64,000 bases of DNA from Osedax fenrisi (Eukaryota; Annelida; Polychaeta; Sabellida; Siboglinidae): positions 5,747,883-5,811,882 of the forward strand of contig OZ025239.1 of NCBI GenBank assembly GCA_964019155.1. The letters run 5' to 3'. How positions within the stretch are numbered: position 1 is the first letter of the stretch; every line of letters begins with the position of its first letter. The notes beneath the pieces are model-generated. The model had not been told where the DNA came from, made no database searches, and saw only the letters and a list, made by a program, of their open reading frames with translations. The position numbers were made by a program, and so were the translations under genes. Shown here in pieces: positions 33,726 to 48,190 of this stretch.

Positions 33726-34170
33726 GTAGGGGAAAGTAACCGAATACGTAATGTGCCCGAATACGGAAACTCTCGGTATCTCAGAAACTATAAATCCTAC
33801 AAAAAAAATGTTATCTAATAAAATATTCATAATTATATAAATAGTATAAAGAAGTATTTTTTATTTTTTTATTATTCAAAATATTGCTGATATATCCAAT
33901 AAACTGATTTTTTTATTACGTTTTTAAATTTATGAAAAAAAATGTCAACTTAAAACCTTCTCAAGAATAAAAATGTATCGTAAGATATAATATAAAATAT
34001 AACATTATATTATTAAAAAATAAAGTATTTTAAAATTATATATATATAATTTCTATATTTGTTATCAAATATTCATTAAGTTATAAGCATATATCTATAT
34101 GTCATATAAGTTCCAAATACAGACACTCTAGATGTCTTAATACAGATACCTTATAACCAATCAGCGCACA
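33726..34170. mobile_element. TA-family element arm, AATACGG-word variant
   Basis: TA then GGGGAAAGTAACCGAATACG starts the arm. Tip copies of GAATACGG, a CGGTATCTCAGAAACTATAA box and an inner cluster (CCAAATACAGACA, CTTAATACAGATA at 34110-34150) match the architecture of the 39473-46541 element. No right end is found, so it is a truncated copy directly beside the hAT element and LINE B. Confidence 0.55.
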
Positions 34171-34434
34171 GCGAATGAACTATTCTGATTATCATAAAAA
34201 TCGTGTGCGTTATCATATTAATCCACCAATAAAGATAAATTTAAAAAATTTATTATTTAGATACTTAAATTGTATTATTAATTAAAAAATAATAAAAATT
34301 AATAGATAGATAGATAGATAGATAAATAGTTTATTGTTTGGCAACACGAATACAATTATAATAATAGTAGTGAATTTAAAATAAAGCGAAACAAATCGCG
34401 ATAGGTAATAGGATGTAGATTTATGTAGATTTAC

Positions 34435-36082
34435 CTATGTAGATTTGCATTTTCTGGATCGTAGTTTTATTAGAGGGCCTCTGCATTGGCTGCTATACGT
34501 ATCAAATATAGATGTATCGACATCCACAATTTCATTCAGAATCTTGTATGTGAGTACCATGTAGCTAATTAATCTGTGGTGAGATAGAGATTTAATATTT
34601 AAATAAATTAAACGATTAGAATAAGGAGCCATGCTAATATTACATCTATAGAATACTCTTTTAGTAAATAGTCTTTGGACTCTTTATAGAGCTTTAGCGT
34701 TACCTATATAATTTGTATGAGGATTCCAAATTGATGAATTATATTCTAGTATTGGGCGCACATAGCTTATATAAGCTTGTAAAAGAAATACATAGTCATT
34801 AGTGATAAAGCATCTACAAATTCTATTAATAAGTATATATGCTTTTGAGCATATTGAATTAATATGTATATTGAAACTAAGATTATCACAGAAAGTGATA
34901 CCCAGATCTTTGAGTTGCTTGACAACTGGTAAAAGTACTCCATTCAATGAGTAAACTGGGGGGGGGGGGTGGTCATTGTATCCTATTATCATAACAACGC
35001 ATTTAGAAGGAGCCCGTTCTAGTTCCCAGTCAAACATCCATTTGAATAGACTATTTAGAGCTTCTTGCATATTATTTGTCACGTGTAATTTAAAGCTATT
35101 AGATAGCCTCGCATCATCTGCAAATAATGATGTTAATACATGTGGATTTATTGTATCAGGAAGATCGTTTATGTATATAAGGAATAGTAAGGGACCTATC
35201 ACATAACCTTGGGGAACACCAGAGGTAACAGGTACATAATTAGAATACGTTTTATTGACTTTAATGCATTGAGTTCGATTAGTTATATAAGAAGCTAACA
35301 GTTATGTACATTCCCCCTAATACCATAATAATCTAGCTTATATAACAATTTTAAGTGTGATACTTTATCAAAAGCTTTAGCCATATCGATATAAGTAATA
35401 TTCGATGTCATATATTCATTTTTTGATTTTAAAATTGAACCATAAAAGTTCAAAAGCTGTAACTCCGTGGATTTACCAGATAGAAACCCATCCTGGTGCT
35501 CAGTTATGATACCATTGGTTCGTAAATAATAGGATAAATGGTAAGAGAGTATTTTTTCGAAAACAATTAATAAACTTGGGAGTAAGCTAATTGGTCTGTA
35601 ATTTACAGCGATAAATGGATCACATTTTTTAAATATATTTATAATGTAAGACTTTTTCCAAATACTAGGATAAGTTACAGATTCAAGAATAAGAGTGTAT
35701 ATAATCGATAAGGGATAACAAATTTCATAGGATAATTTTTTTAAATAGCCTTTGGTAACCCGTCAGGGGAGTTATTATATTTATTAGGCAGTAAACATAG
35801 ACATTTTCTAACATTATTAGGAGATATAGGATAATTAGAGAATTGGTTAAAATTAGGTGTAGGTCTAGCTATAAAAGGAAAACTAACACTAGTACTATTA
35901 TTATTAATAATTACAGAGCTAAATTGGCGAGAAAGACAGACAGCCTTTTCATCGTCAGATATTACTATATTATTTGTAATTGAGCACAATAAAGGTGATA
36001 TAGAGTTAGATGTATGGAGCTTATCATTTAAATACTTATAAAATAGCGATTTATTATTTGAATTTAATACTAAATTATACAC
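34435..36082 (-). pseudogene. RT region of LINE B
   Basis: Two open stretches (36082-35741 and 35202-34684) plus 34632-34435 cover the linker, palm/thumb and C-terminus. DMAKAFDKVSHLKLLYKL lies between them in a shifted frame. The catalytic FADD is intact, and the breaks are single-base indels and stops. Confidence 0.8.
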
Positions 36083-37027
36083 ATCGCCATTTCACATAAC
36101 CAATAGAATTGTTAATATTGTTATGCAAATGTCTGCATTTATTTAATAATATTTTGAGATGAAAAGGAAATTTATATTTTTTGTGCGAATATAAAGGTTA
36201 ATATTTATTACAAATTTTAATAAGTAAATTAGAAAAATTATTTAGCATAATTGATCCATCAATAGAGTTATTGAGGAAAGCATCCCAATCAGTGGACATA
36301 AGTCCTGATTTAATAGTAATAAAATTAGATTTTCTAAAGTTGAAAGATGGTGAACTTCGAGAGAAATGATTAGACTTATTAGAAGAAGAATATGGATGAA
36401 GAATACACGAATATATAGAAATATGATCACTCACATGTTTATCATATTCAATTGGATTGATTGGAGATATTGATGAGACAATAAAAATGTTGTTAGTAAT
36501 GATCAGATCAAGGATATTAGATTTACGATTATTAAAATCAACTAGTTGTACTAGAACCTCTTTTTGAATGAATGAGTAGAAATATTTCTCAATCCCAGTG
36601 TGTCCAGATCCTGCTAGTCAATCAATACCGGGTAGATTAAAATATCCATATATTAAACATGAATTCAACGAAACCAATAAATTATAAATAAAGTCACATA
36701 GTTCAATAGTATTGATTAGAGACATTGATGGTGGTCTATATACCACAATCAGTAAATAATTATAGAATAGTATACCGATTAGTTCAACATTATGAACTAA
36801 AGATATTGTGCGTGCATAGTATGATTTGTTAATATATAATAAAATACCACCACCATGAGTGTTAGTGATTCAATCAAGTCTGAATAGTGAGTAATACATG
36901 CAATTAGATAGTAAAAATAGTCAGTGAATTCATTAGATATCCAGGTTTCGGTGAAAAAAGAATATCGTAATCACGTGAATTAACAATAGCTAAGAGAGTG
37001 GGAAGTTTATTACAGATACTACGCGAA

Positions 37028-37993
37028 TTAGAATAATAAATTGTAATAGTAGGACATATAACAATTATTTGTTGTATTAGGAGTCGTCTTATTTTTATCG
37101 ATTTTTTTAAATGATAATTTCCATTTCGTAAAATCCGAATTAGTATAATCTACAGAAGATTTCCAGTCAATCATAACTTTATCATTATCTAAAGAGAAAT
37201 ATTTTAGCTCATAATTAAGAGTTCGCAAGTTAAAAACACACTTAATATTACCAGGAATAAGATCAGCACCAATAGTAAGTATATTTCGCTTAGTTCTGTC
37301 ATCATTTGATTGATCAGGGCGAAGAAATATATTAGGGTAATTAGTAATCCTATCTGATAAATTTATGAAAGCACTTAAAATAGATTGAAAATTATGATGA
37401 TTAGTATTTAAATTAATTTTATAAATGTAGCCAGATGAAATAGATATTTTATTAATATTAGTAATATTAATATTAATATTTAAATAATTTAGTAAACAAT
37501 CAAGTAAACCATCTTCTTTTATTCCATACACGATAAAGCATTTTCTAATGTTTGTGGATATAGTGATCTCTTTAGAGATTTATTTGGCCAATAATTGATG
37601 ATTAGCAACGTAAGAATAACTTGGGCTCGATTTGGAATATTCAGATATCTTATTAGTTAATAACTTAATATCGGTATTAATAGAATTTAATAGACTCTAA
37701 TTATTTTTAATTAGTGATATACATATATTTAAGTTTGTATTGTTAATTTCAATTGGAGTAAAGAGTGGTGTATTACTAGAAGAATTAGCTATGCAATACA
37801 TGCATGTATAATGGAAGTATGATGATGTGAGAATTTCCGAGAAGTATTTCGGAGGATTATTATTATTGGGAAATTTAGATTTAATGACTTTAGCATCAAA
37901 TAAACATACTAGATTTAAACTTTTCTTACATAATGAGCAACTAATATAATTAGTATCAGAGAAATCATTAGATCAAGTAATACAATTAATCAT
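37028..37993 (-). pseudogene. ORF1 of LINE B with PHD-like zinc finger
   Basis: From ATG at 37993 the frame gives a Cys/His pattern (NCIT, ISCSLCKKSLNLVC, FHYTCMYC) resembling the PHD-type finger of CR1-clade ORF1 proteins. It continues to a C-terminal region with YGIKEDGLLDCLLNYL and RPDQSNDDRTKRNIL, a block common in such ORF1s. Three in-frame stops (after NCIT, after LIKNN and after QLLAK) interrupt it. The last 167 codons are open. Confidence 0.65.
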
Positions 37994-38707
37994 TTTGTAT
38001 ATGCATATGTATGTATCAATATGTATCTGTATACATTATATACCATTAGTTTATTTAAATATATTGAATGCAATGTATTACATGTATATCTGTATATATA
38101 TAAATTGATAAAAAATACAATAGATTTAGTTTAATTTAAGTGTATAGAATGAAATAAATAAGCATATATGAACATAATGAAATGTACACATAATTTATTT
38201 TAATGTTTTAATTAAGAATCAATATTTTGATTTAGTTTTTATATATATATATATATATATAGATGTATAATTTATAGTAAGAATATATTTATTTAGAAAA
38301 TATAATAATAATCATATATTCAAATAATTATACGAGTTAAATTAAGTATAAATTATGCCATAAATGACCAAATACCAACAATTAATACCAAAATACCAAA
38401 TATTATACACATTAGAAACTAAATTTATTTTTTTTATATTATAAAATGTATTACCAAATACCTAAAATGAATACCAAATACCAAAATATATAATACTTTA
38501 AAGTGTAATTACTATAATATGTGTATGTCAATATATATGTATAAATATTATATCACTACATACACTATGTGTATTACACACATATATATATGTATAATGC
38601 TTATGAATATAATATTATGAAATATAATATAGAATTTATGTGTAATTTATATATTTATAAATAAGTAACATATATGTATACAAAATACTATACTACTATA
38701 TACATAT

Positions 38708-38758
<51 letters not shown>

Positions 38759-39099
38759 GGCTATGAAAAATAATATAGAATGTAATGACTAATATATGTC
38801 ACGGCTCAGTGATTTGATTAATATGTAGTATAATGCTAATTTAAGGATGAATCAAGTTAATATAATATTAATTTATAAATGTATAATATGTAATATATAT
38901 TTATAATTATTATGTTAATATTATATTATATGATGACTTAGCTTTATATTGATAATTGAAGATCTAAACAATTTTATAATTATAAATGTATCAAAATTAT
39001 GAACCAGTATAATTATAATATATTATATATAGGCGTATATAATTTATAATATATATATATATATATATAATATAGGTATATATATTTATACATAATTTA
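37994..39099. other. AT-rich DNA with ACCAAATACC repeats and TA microsatellites
   Basis: No gene. ACCAAATACC-like words cluster at 38370-38490, and TA runs occur at about 38241 and 38715-38757. It may include the 5' UTR of LINE B. Confidence 0.5.
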
Positions 39100-39472
39100 T
39101 AGTTCAATATATTTAATAATATATAAAATTTTTAATAGATATGATAATAAGATATTAAATAATAATATTAATATTTAATAGAAATTTATTTGTTTTATCT
39201 TACGTTTTATAGTTTATACAATTAATATGCTTTTTCCACTTAAAAGGTTAAATATTACTAAATATTATTATTATTTATATTAAAAAATATATATATATAT
39301 ATTTTTTAATATTATAAAATAAAAAAATATGCCTCCAAAAGGAATTGAAGCCTTCTGCGTTATGTACTGCAATTTAACCTTTATACTACCAAGCCTATTT
39401 TTTTAATTGTATATAATTACTAATAGAGTTATTAGTTTTGAGTTAATTATAAATATAATTAGAATACAATTA
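39100..39472. repeat. Dispersed repeat Z, left half (split by insertion)
   Basis: This segment matches 52184-52553 in order and detail (TAGTTCAAT, AGTTTATACAATTAATATGC, GAATTGAAGCC.TTCTGCGT, AATATAATTAGAATA). The match resumes at 46542-46643 after a 7.07 kb insertion. It is non-coding. Confidence 0.8.
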
Positions 39473-39960
39473 GGGGAATTATGTCTAATACGGGCCAGTG
39501 TGTAATACGGGCCACTGCTATATCTCAGTAACTATTGTTCAAATCAAAAAAAAATATATACAAGATTTATTCAGTATCACATTTCTATTAATAAGGGGTA
39601 TTTTTTATTTTAATATTAACATTTATATTTCTAATATTGATCATTATATCAAAAAATAGTTTACAAATGAAAATTTACTAAATAATAATTTATATATCAA
39701 CCATTTTCGTTGATAAATCTACTATTAATTACATATTTCAAAGCACCATTGGAAAGTTTAATTAAATACGAAGAATATAAATATATACATTCTACTTTAT
39801 ATTCAATATTAACGGTGTGAGGCGTTATTTAACAGGTATATCAATTGTTTGCAATACGGACCACCTAATTGTTAGTAATACGGGCCACATGACCAATGAA
39901 AATGCTTGATTCTATGTTACTATTTTACAATATCAAATCACTGAAATAAAATGTAATATA

Positions 39961-40340
39961 AGTGCGTACGACATCGTGCGTATATTCATACCATCGATAT
40001 AATGTTCCTTTATATCGAATATTCATATATGCGTTTACTGATAGATCGAACTATTATTAGAGTGGTTATAATGAATGTGTACATTATTATCATAGAAATT
40101 ACAATTAGGTGATTCTAATATATATTATTATTACACTATATGTTGGCGTATTCACGTATACTTATATGTATGTTAATATATACATACATATATACACTGT
40201 ATACGCATATACTCATATATGAATATCCATATGTATTGATATATAAAGGCATATTATATGTTTAAATATATATGCATTTATAATATTGTACATATATTTG
40301 AATATATGAGAGGGGATATGTGTAATCGTATATGTACGAT

Positions 40341-40390
<50 letters not shown>

Positions 40391-41433
40391 ATATAACCAA
40401 ATATGTATACGCATAGATACATACTCATATAAATATATATATATATATATATAACTTTTGTAAATGTGATATTATTTATAATTATATCAGTGTATCATTT
40501 TAATATTAAATAATAAAATTATAATTGGTATATATAGATATCTATAATTATCGATTATAATCGATAATAAATATTATATTGAAATATAATTGATATAATA
40601 TAATAGGTATATATAATGATATAATATAATAGTAATATAATAAGTAATATAATAAGTATTAAAGCATAATGTAAATTATAATATATAGTATAATTACTAT
40701 TATCTAAAATTAGTGAGATCGGAAATGATTGTTAGCTTATCGAGATGGCATACACTATATATCTAGCGAGGCAGCAATTATATTTATGTGCATTGTTTGT
40801 TTATAATATAATTGTGAAAGAAAGTCGTATACGTAGATCTATAGATGTTACAATGTATTTCATTTGAAGTAATTATAATATGAATTACTGATTTATTAAT
40901 GTGTGTATTAATAATATTTATATAATGTATACAATGTATTATTATTTTTATTATATTAATATTATATATACCATATGTTTGGTAAATAGTTTATGTATAT
41001 AATTATATGTTTATGATTATATTATATTATTTATAATACATAATTTATAATAATTATATATATATATTTGTCAATAAATAATGAATGTTATCTCATTCCT
41101 AATTTCCATTCATTATTATATGATTTTATATCATATTATTCTACATGTATATATTTTCACCGTTGCATTAATTTCCTAAGTCAGTTGATAGAACATAATT
41201 ATAAAATGTAACATAGTCTCTAGAAACACATACGTATGAATGTTTACATTATTCAGCATAGTATACGTCATATAGAACAATTGAAGTTACGTTCTATCGA
41301 TATTCTATAGAATTTATTTAATTTATTTTTATGTTAACTTTTTTTCATTGTTATTTCTATTTTATTTATTTCATCTAGCTTAATGTAGTTAGATTATAAT
41401 ATTTATATATTTCTCAATTTTTTAACAACATGT
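39961..41433. other. Interior of the 7 kb element, no gene
   Basis: AT-rich with TA microsatellites (40345-40387, 40433-40453) and tandem ATATGTA-type words. I find no exon or transposase motif. Confidence 0.55.
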
Positions 41434-43794
41434 TTGTTTATTCATATAAATTATTGTTATATTCTTCAAAACACTAGACCCCAATTCAATAAATGTAACA
41501 CTTCAACTATAGATCAAATTTACACTAATATAAACACAACAAATATTTATAATAGTGGAATACTCTTAGAAGACTTGACAGACCACCTCCCAATATATAC
41601 AATAATTAAAATAAAAACCAAAATACGAAATAACTCAAATGAAATTAAAACAAGGAAAATAACAATAAATAATACTAAAAGACTTATTAATGCCCTGAAA
41701 AATACGAATTGGGATTCGGTCCTCGAAGACAATGATGCTGAAAACTCATACAACAAATTTCATACCATATATACATCAATAATTAACCAATTTATCCCAC
41801 TACTTACAAATAAAATATCTTCAAATATTCTTTCAAAAAATTGGATAACAAATAAAATAAAAAGAGACATTAATAACAAGTATAAACTATATAAACTTTA
41901 CTTAGATAATAAAAATGAAATCAACTTATATAACTACAAACAATTAAGAAATCAATTAACCTTAAATATTAAAAAAGCAAAGCAATCATATATAGATAGT
42001 AAAATAAAAAATAGTATATCTACTAAAGAAAATTGGAATTTAATAAATAACCTCATAAATAAACAGCAAATTAAACAATCTCCAAATTTTATAATAGATG
42101 AATTCGAAAATAAATTCAATAATGATAAACAAATAGCAAATGCATTTAACTCTTATTTTATAAATACAAGTCAATCCATAAATAATCAATTCACCTCTCC
42201 CATAAATAACATCAACCCAATTAACATTACACCAATATCTAAATCAATATATCTTCATCCCACATCAACACATGAGATAAATTCTATTATACAAAATAAT
42301 AAATCAAAGACTTCTCTAGACACTGATTATCTAAACATGAAATTGTTAAAAATTTCAAAAGATTACATCGACCTTCCATTAAGCCATATTTTTAATCTAT
42401 GTTTATCGTCAGGAACTTTTCCCTTAAAAATGAAACTATCCTCCATTAAACCAATTCATAAAAAAAATAATATCAATATTATATCTAACTATAGACCAAT
42501 ATCAATTTTAAGTCAACTATCGAAAATACTAGAAAAAATAATATATAATATACTAATGCAATTCATACAAAATAATAACATAATAAATACTACTCAATAT
42601 GGTTTCCTTAAAAAACATAATACCACTCAAGCTACACTAGATATTTACAACCATATAATGGAAAATAAAAAAGAAAATAAAGCAATAAATACATTATTTT
42701 TAGATTTAAGTAAAGCCTTTGATACTATTGATCATTCTATTATAATTATCAAATTAGATAAATTTGGAATTAGAGGGATTCCTCTTAAACTGATAAAAAA
42801 CTATTTACATAATAGAACTCAACCAGTTAAAGTTAACATTACAGAATCTGATATTATAACTAATGATATTGGTGTACCCCAAGGCTCCATACTAGGCCCT
42901 TTACTATTCATAATTTATGTCAATGATCTACCATTATATTTAGAAGATAATAATGTAAAATTTACAGTATATGCAGATGATACTGCTATAACTTTTACAG
43001 CAGATAATAATATAGAACTAACAAATTTAATTAAAAAAACCTTAATAAAAATAGAAAAATGGTATAAATATAATAAGTTAAAACTCAATATTAGTAAAAC
43101 AGAAATGATAAATTTCAACTCAAATAAATATCCAAACAATATTATTTCATTAAATGATACATTAATAAATAACGTATATAATTATAAATATCTTGGTATA
43201 ATTCTTGATAGCCAACTTGATTTTAAAAATCATATTATTAAATTAAATAACAAACTCTCCCAAATTCAATTTTTAATCTCAAAATTGAGCAAATTCATTA
43301 AAACAAATTCATTGATAATTATATATAATAGTATTTTCCTACCATACTTAAACTATGGAAATATACTTTGGGGAAATACATTTTCAAATAATACCCTAAA
43401 TACAATAATTATTCAAAAAAAAACCTTAAGAATAATTAATAAAAGAAAATTTCGAGATCATACAAAAGAATTATTCACATCAAATAAAATACTTAGATTA
43501 GATAAGCTAACATATTATAATACACTAATATATATGCATAAACAATATTATAATCAATTACCAACAAATTTAACTAAAATACACAACAAAAATAATAATA
43601 AATATACTCTACGAACAAATAAAACGTATACTATACCAATTTCAAAATCAACAAGAACAATAAATAGTTTACTGATAAAAGGTCCAAAACTTTGGAACTT
43701 ACTTCCAACAAATATACAAAATATAAAAAATGAAAATTTGTTCAAGAAAAGAGTAAAAAATATGTTAATCAATGATGAATTATATTATAGATAA
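41434..43794 (+). CDS. LINE D ORF2: endonuclease tail and intact reverse transcriptase
   Basis: An uninterrupted frame of 786 codons ends at TAA 43794. The first dozen codons are flanking DNA; from about residue 13 (NTRPQFNKCNTSTIDQIYTN) it is the C-terminal end of an apurinic-type endonuclease, including LLEDLTDHLPIY. RT follows in order: NYRPISILSQLSKILEKII (about residue 352), FLDLSKAFDTIDH (about 420), GVPQGSILGPLLF (about 480) and VYADDTAI (about 512), both catalytic aspartates present. A thumb with YLGIILD and a C-terminal region ending LWNLLPTNIQ complete it. There are no stops or frameshifts, so the insertion is young, although the missing endonuclease N-terminus makes this copy non-autonomous. 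Lys/Asn/Ile richness follows the A-rich coding strand. Confidence 0.9.
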   Translation: MFIHINYCYILQNTRPQFNKCNTSTIDQIYTNINTTNIYNSGILLEDLTDHLPIYTIIKIKTKIRNNSNEIKTRKITINNTKRLINALKNTNWDSVLEDNDAENSYNKFHTIYTSIINQFIPLLTNKISSNILSKNWITNKIKRDINNKYKLYKLYLDNKNEINLYNYKQLRNQLTLNIKKAKQSYIDSKIKNSISTKENWNLINNLINKQQIKQSPNFIIDEFENKFNNDKQIANAFNSYFINTSQSINNQFTSPINNINPINITPISKSIYLHPTSTHEINSIIQNNKSKTSLDTDYLNMKLLKISKDYIDLPLSHIFNLCLSSGTFPLKMKLSSIKPIHKKNNINIISNYRPISILSQLSKILEKIIYNILMQFIQNNNIINTTQYGFLKKHNTTQATLDIYNHIMENKKENKAINTLFLDLSKAFDTIDHSIIIIKLDKFGIRGIPLKLIKNYLHNRTQPVKVNITESDIITNDIGVPQGSILGPLLFIIYVNDLPLYLEDNNVKFTVYADDTAITFTADNNIELTNLIKKTLIKIEKWYKYNKLKLNISKTEMINFNSNKYPNNIISLNDTLINNVYNYKYLGIILDSQLDFKNHIIKLNNKLSQIQFLISKLSKFIKTNSLIIIYNSIFLPYLNYGNILWGNTFSNNTLNTIIIQKKTLRIINKRKFRDHTKELFTSNKILRLDKLTYYNTLIYMHKQYYNQLPTNLTKIHNKNNNKYTLRTNKTYTIPISKSTRTINSLLIKGPKLWNLLPTNIQNIKNENLFKKRVKNMLINDELYYR

Positions 43795-44207
43795 ATTAAA
43801 AAATTAATGAATTTTAAATTAATTTAATAAAATTAACATATTAAAAAAACCTAAAAAAAAAATAAAATAAAATAAAAAATCTATATCAAATATATATGTA
43901 TGTATGAATTATTTTTGTTATTATTATTTTGATTTTTGTTAATGTCAAATTGTGTCTATCTACTGTATTTTATTTATTTATTATTATCTTTTATGTAAAT
44001 ACGAAATATATAGCTAACTATTATGATTAAACAATCACTGTTCCTGTCCCATGTATGAATAAATCACTGGCAACAACCCGAAAAGATCAAGGTCTTATTT
44101 TGAAGCCATTTGGAAACGAAGAAAGAAACGCAAAAGAATAATAAATGAAAAAAAAGAACGAAATTAATGAATCCAATAAATATATCTATCTATCTATCTA
44201 TCTATAT
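41467..44207 (+). mobile_element. LINE D, young 5'-truncated CR1-like insertion
   Basis: From the truncated endonuclease to a 3' terminal CTAT microsatellite (44190-44207). The 3' UTR of about 400 bp has an A-rich stretch (43840-43880) and CCAATAAATATATCTATCTA at the end, like LINE C's AATAAACTATTTATCTATC. It sits inside the 7 kb TA element and therefore inserted after it. Confidence 0.8.
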
Positions 44208-44444
44208 TTATTTATCGACATTTTATTTTATTATTTATTTTATATTTTATACAGTATTTTCAAATGTATTCAGTGAATAATATTCACTAATACAAAAAAT
44301 ATATAATTAATATTTAATTTAGTTTATATTTTTAGTTTATATTTTTAAATTATATTTTAATATTGTTAAATTCTCTATATCCTGAATAATGTACAATATA
44401 TATAGACATATATAATGCATCGTAATATTATTAATGTATAGATA

Positions 44445-44479
<35 letters not shown>

Positions 44480-44483
<4 letters not shown>

Positions 44484-44520
44484 GTGTGCCTTACACCGTT
44501 CGATATATAGGCACACATTA
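44480..44520. repeat. Hairpin TATGTGTGCC...GGCACACATTA
   Basis: Nine-base complementary arms, TGTGTGCC and GGCACACA plus neighbours, around a 21 bp loop, next to a TA microsatellite. Confidence 0.55.
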
Positions 44521-44772
44521 TAAAATATAGTTCAGTGAAAAGTTTTATTTTATATTTACAATTCTAAATATTCTATTAATAATCAATACTACAATTAACA
44601 TTCGCCATACAATTCAACATATTATTATGCAATACATTTTGATTCATTTGATTTCTATAGAAATCGATATTTTTTTATAAATATATTTTACATGTATCGT
44701 ATATTTTAACATTACATTGATATTCATATTAATATATTTATTATAAATATAACTTTATTAATGTAACATGTT

Positions 44773-44837
44773 CACCTAATACCATATAGGATCTATAAAC
44801 AGTTCCTATAGGTGTCATCTATAGATGGTATCAGGTG
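44773..44837. repeat. 65 bp imperfect palindrome
   Basis: CACCTAATACCAT and ATGGTATCAGGTG pair with one mismatch. Inside, CCTATAGG and CTATAGAT repeats add further pairing. Possibly a small foldback. Confidence 0.55.
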
Positions 44838-45220
44838 TATAAATATTCGGTAGAAATAGAAGTAGTATATATAATCACTTATCTATTAAGTATACCCTCA
44901 CAATATATTCATATTAATACATATTAGTAATCGATAATAAGATCATTTAATAATTATATTTCCGTCTTATCCTAAATATATAACAAATATATTAATTATC
45001 ATATTTGTTGTTCAAAAAATGAATTTAAATTAAAATAAATTAATGATACACATCAATTATAATAAATACAATACAATAAATATAATTAATGTTAAGGTGT
45101 GTACTTGTATATATTTTAGGTTTTGATCAAATAATTTTTAAAAATAATAACCTAATACTACTTAAATATGTCACCCTCGTATTTTAAATATATAAACTAC
45201 TAATAATATACATTCAATTA

Positions 45221-46056
<836 letters not shown>

Positions 46057-46541
46057 CTTATTTGAATTAAATTATGTAATCTATTATTTATTTTATTCCT
46101 ATATATATACAGAAATAACGTAAATAGTATCTACTAGATACGTAGGTTACATTAATAGGTTGCCGTAGTTCACTACTGTGGAAATTAGTTTAAATCACTG
46201 AAATAAATTAAAGTATGCGTGATAATTATTCTTATAGCGTGAAAATTGTATCATCGATATAACAATTCATTTGATTGGTTGAAAAATGATAACTACTTTC
46301 GCCATCTATTGGATGTTTTACCCGGCCCGTATTAAAACCACCTGGCCCGTATTACAAACATTGTTTGCAATACGGGCCGGGCACATTTTCGACGATACAT
46401 AACATTTTTATAAAAATTGAAATTGTAATGTTATTGACGTTTATAATATCTAAATCGTGATAAAATGTCATTAATTTATAATCATAAATAAAAAAGTTAT
46501 TTGATAACATAAAAAGTGGCCCGTATTAGACATAATCCCCC

Positions 46542-46643
46542 TATATTTCATAATATAACATTTTACCTATTATTATGTTATCATAGTATATACATATTAT
46601 AAACTATATAGATGTCCTAATTAATTTTAATATTATAATTAAT
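46542..46643. repeat. Dispersed repeat Z, right part
   Basis: Continues the repeat interrupted at 39472 (TATATTTCATAATATAAC onwards) and matches 52554-52659. Confidence 0.8.
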
Positions 46644-46908
46644 AGCATGCAACTGAATATCATACATTTGATTAATATTTACTTATTAAATATTTAAGTG
46701 CTATATTTGGGTACTAATAATTTTTTTTAATTTTATTTTCAAATATATGTTAACTATTATTTGAAATTACTTAATTATACTATCACATAGTTTATAATAT
46801 TATATTAAATATAAGTTAACTTATATTATTATTATCATTAGTTTATTATATTATTTAATGTATTCTTATTAGCACATATTTAAGACAATATTAGTCATTA
46901 TTGATATA

Positions 46909-47864
46909 GAGGAAAGTCTCTGATTACTGATCCCTAAATGATTATTTGTAATAACTTATTCAATATTAAATATATTTAATTGACATTTTATATTTAGGGT
47001 AATATTATGGCAAAGAACAATGTGACTATTTTAAATTTTTGATTTAATAATATTTACAAGAATAAACCGGGGGGGGGGGGGTCGGTAATCAGATACATGT
47101 GCCTAATACCGACCCCCTTCTCCTATTACCGACCCCCTAAAATAATCGTGGTATAAATAATTGTAGTATTATAATATCCAATAAAAAGAGTAAATATACA
47201 TAAATATAATTAATTATAACATACACGCAATTTATTTGTTATTGAATTTATGTTTTAATAGTAATATTAAATTTAAATTTAAATGTTATGGTAATTATAT
47301 TAAAATAGTGTATATTATTATTTAATATTTATTTATCAATCAGTATGTATATATTCAACTGGAATCAAGAATCCTAAATCTATATCAATGATACACAAAC
47401 AACTTACGACACATTTTAGTAAAATACGGATCTATTTTGATATATTTTGATTATACAATAAATCACATGGGGTCGGTATTAGGATAATGTAGGGGTCGGT
47501 AATAGGAAAATCATATAGGTTGCTATTAGTAAGATATATTGGTTAATATTTATTCAAATTCAATTATTTTTATAAAAGTTATAAAAATGTTATTGATCAA
47601 CAATATTAAGTGTAGTATTAAGTTTTATTTTAATTAATAAAGTATTTACAATGATTTAAAAAAAGTTATTATTCAAATATTTATAAAGGAAAAACAGAAT
47701 ATTTCATTTTATCAAATAACAATTGTATGATTGAATATTTTTAAAAACAAATACTTATCCATATTTATTATTAAATTACTAACATTTCATGTATATATAT
47801 AATTTTTTGATATCTCTTATAGTTACAGAGATACGAGAGGGGTCGGTAATCGGAGACTTTCCCC
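46909..47864. mobile_element. 956 bp TA-family element with GGTCGGTAAT words
   Basis: Ends GAGGAAAGTCTCTGATTAC and the complement of GGGGAAAGTCTCCGATTAC abut TA on both sides. Words of the form CTAATACCGACCCC / GGGGTCGGTAAT occur at both tips and in inner clusters (47069-47145 and 47465-47505). A TATAGTTACAGAGATA box (47817-47832) lies inside the right tip. No ORF. It includes a ten-G run at about 47069. Confidence 0.75.
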
Positions 47865-47874
47865 TAAATATAAA

Positions 47875-48142
47875 TTGGAATTAAATAAAAGTCAAAATAT
47901 TAGCTACCATTCCTATGCAGTTGACCTTCAAATATATATGATTTTAAAGGACCCTTTTAATGGTATACATATACTTAACAACTGCCTTGGATATATACGG
48001 AAATGGCTAAACTCAAACTCTTTCTTACTGAATAGCTCAAAAACCATTGTACTTCATATTACACTATCAAATAATTCCACCATTCCAAATATATCCTATA
48101 TATATATATGTATATATATATTGTTATTGTTATTGTTATTGT

Positions 48143-48190
<48 letters not shown>

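Larger units (their letters stand above)
34303..37993 (-). mobile_element. LINE B, nearly complete broken CR1-like retrotransposon
   Basis: On the minus strand the order is ORF1 (37993-37028), endonuclease (about 37030-36440), linker and RT (about 36430-34435), 3' UTR and a terminal ATAG microsatellite (34303-34325). RT blocks include NYRPISLLPSLLIVFEKIL in a broken frame and IGPLLFLIYINDLPDTINP with FADDARL (about 35115). Frameshifts occur near 35740 (an A-run) and at about 35300 (one base missing relative to LINE C at GTTAGCTTC). The endonuclease GDFN motif reads GYFN at 36647-36636. It belongs to the same family as LINE C. Confidence 0.85.
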
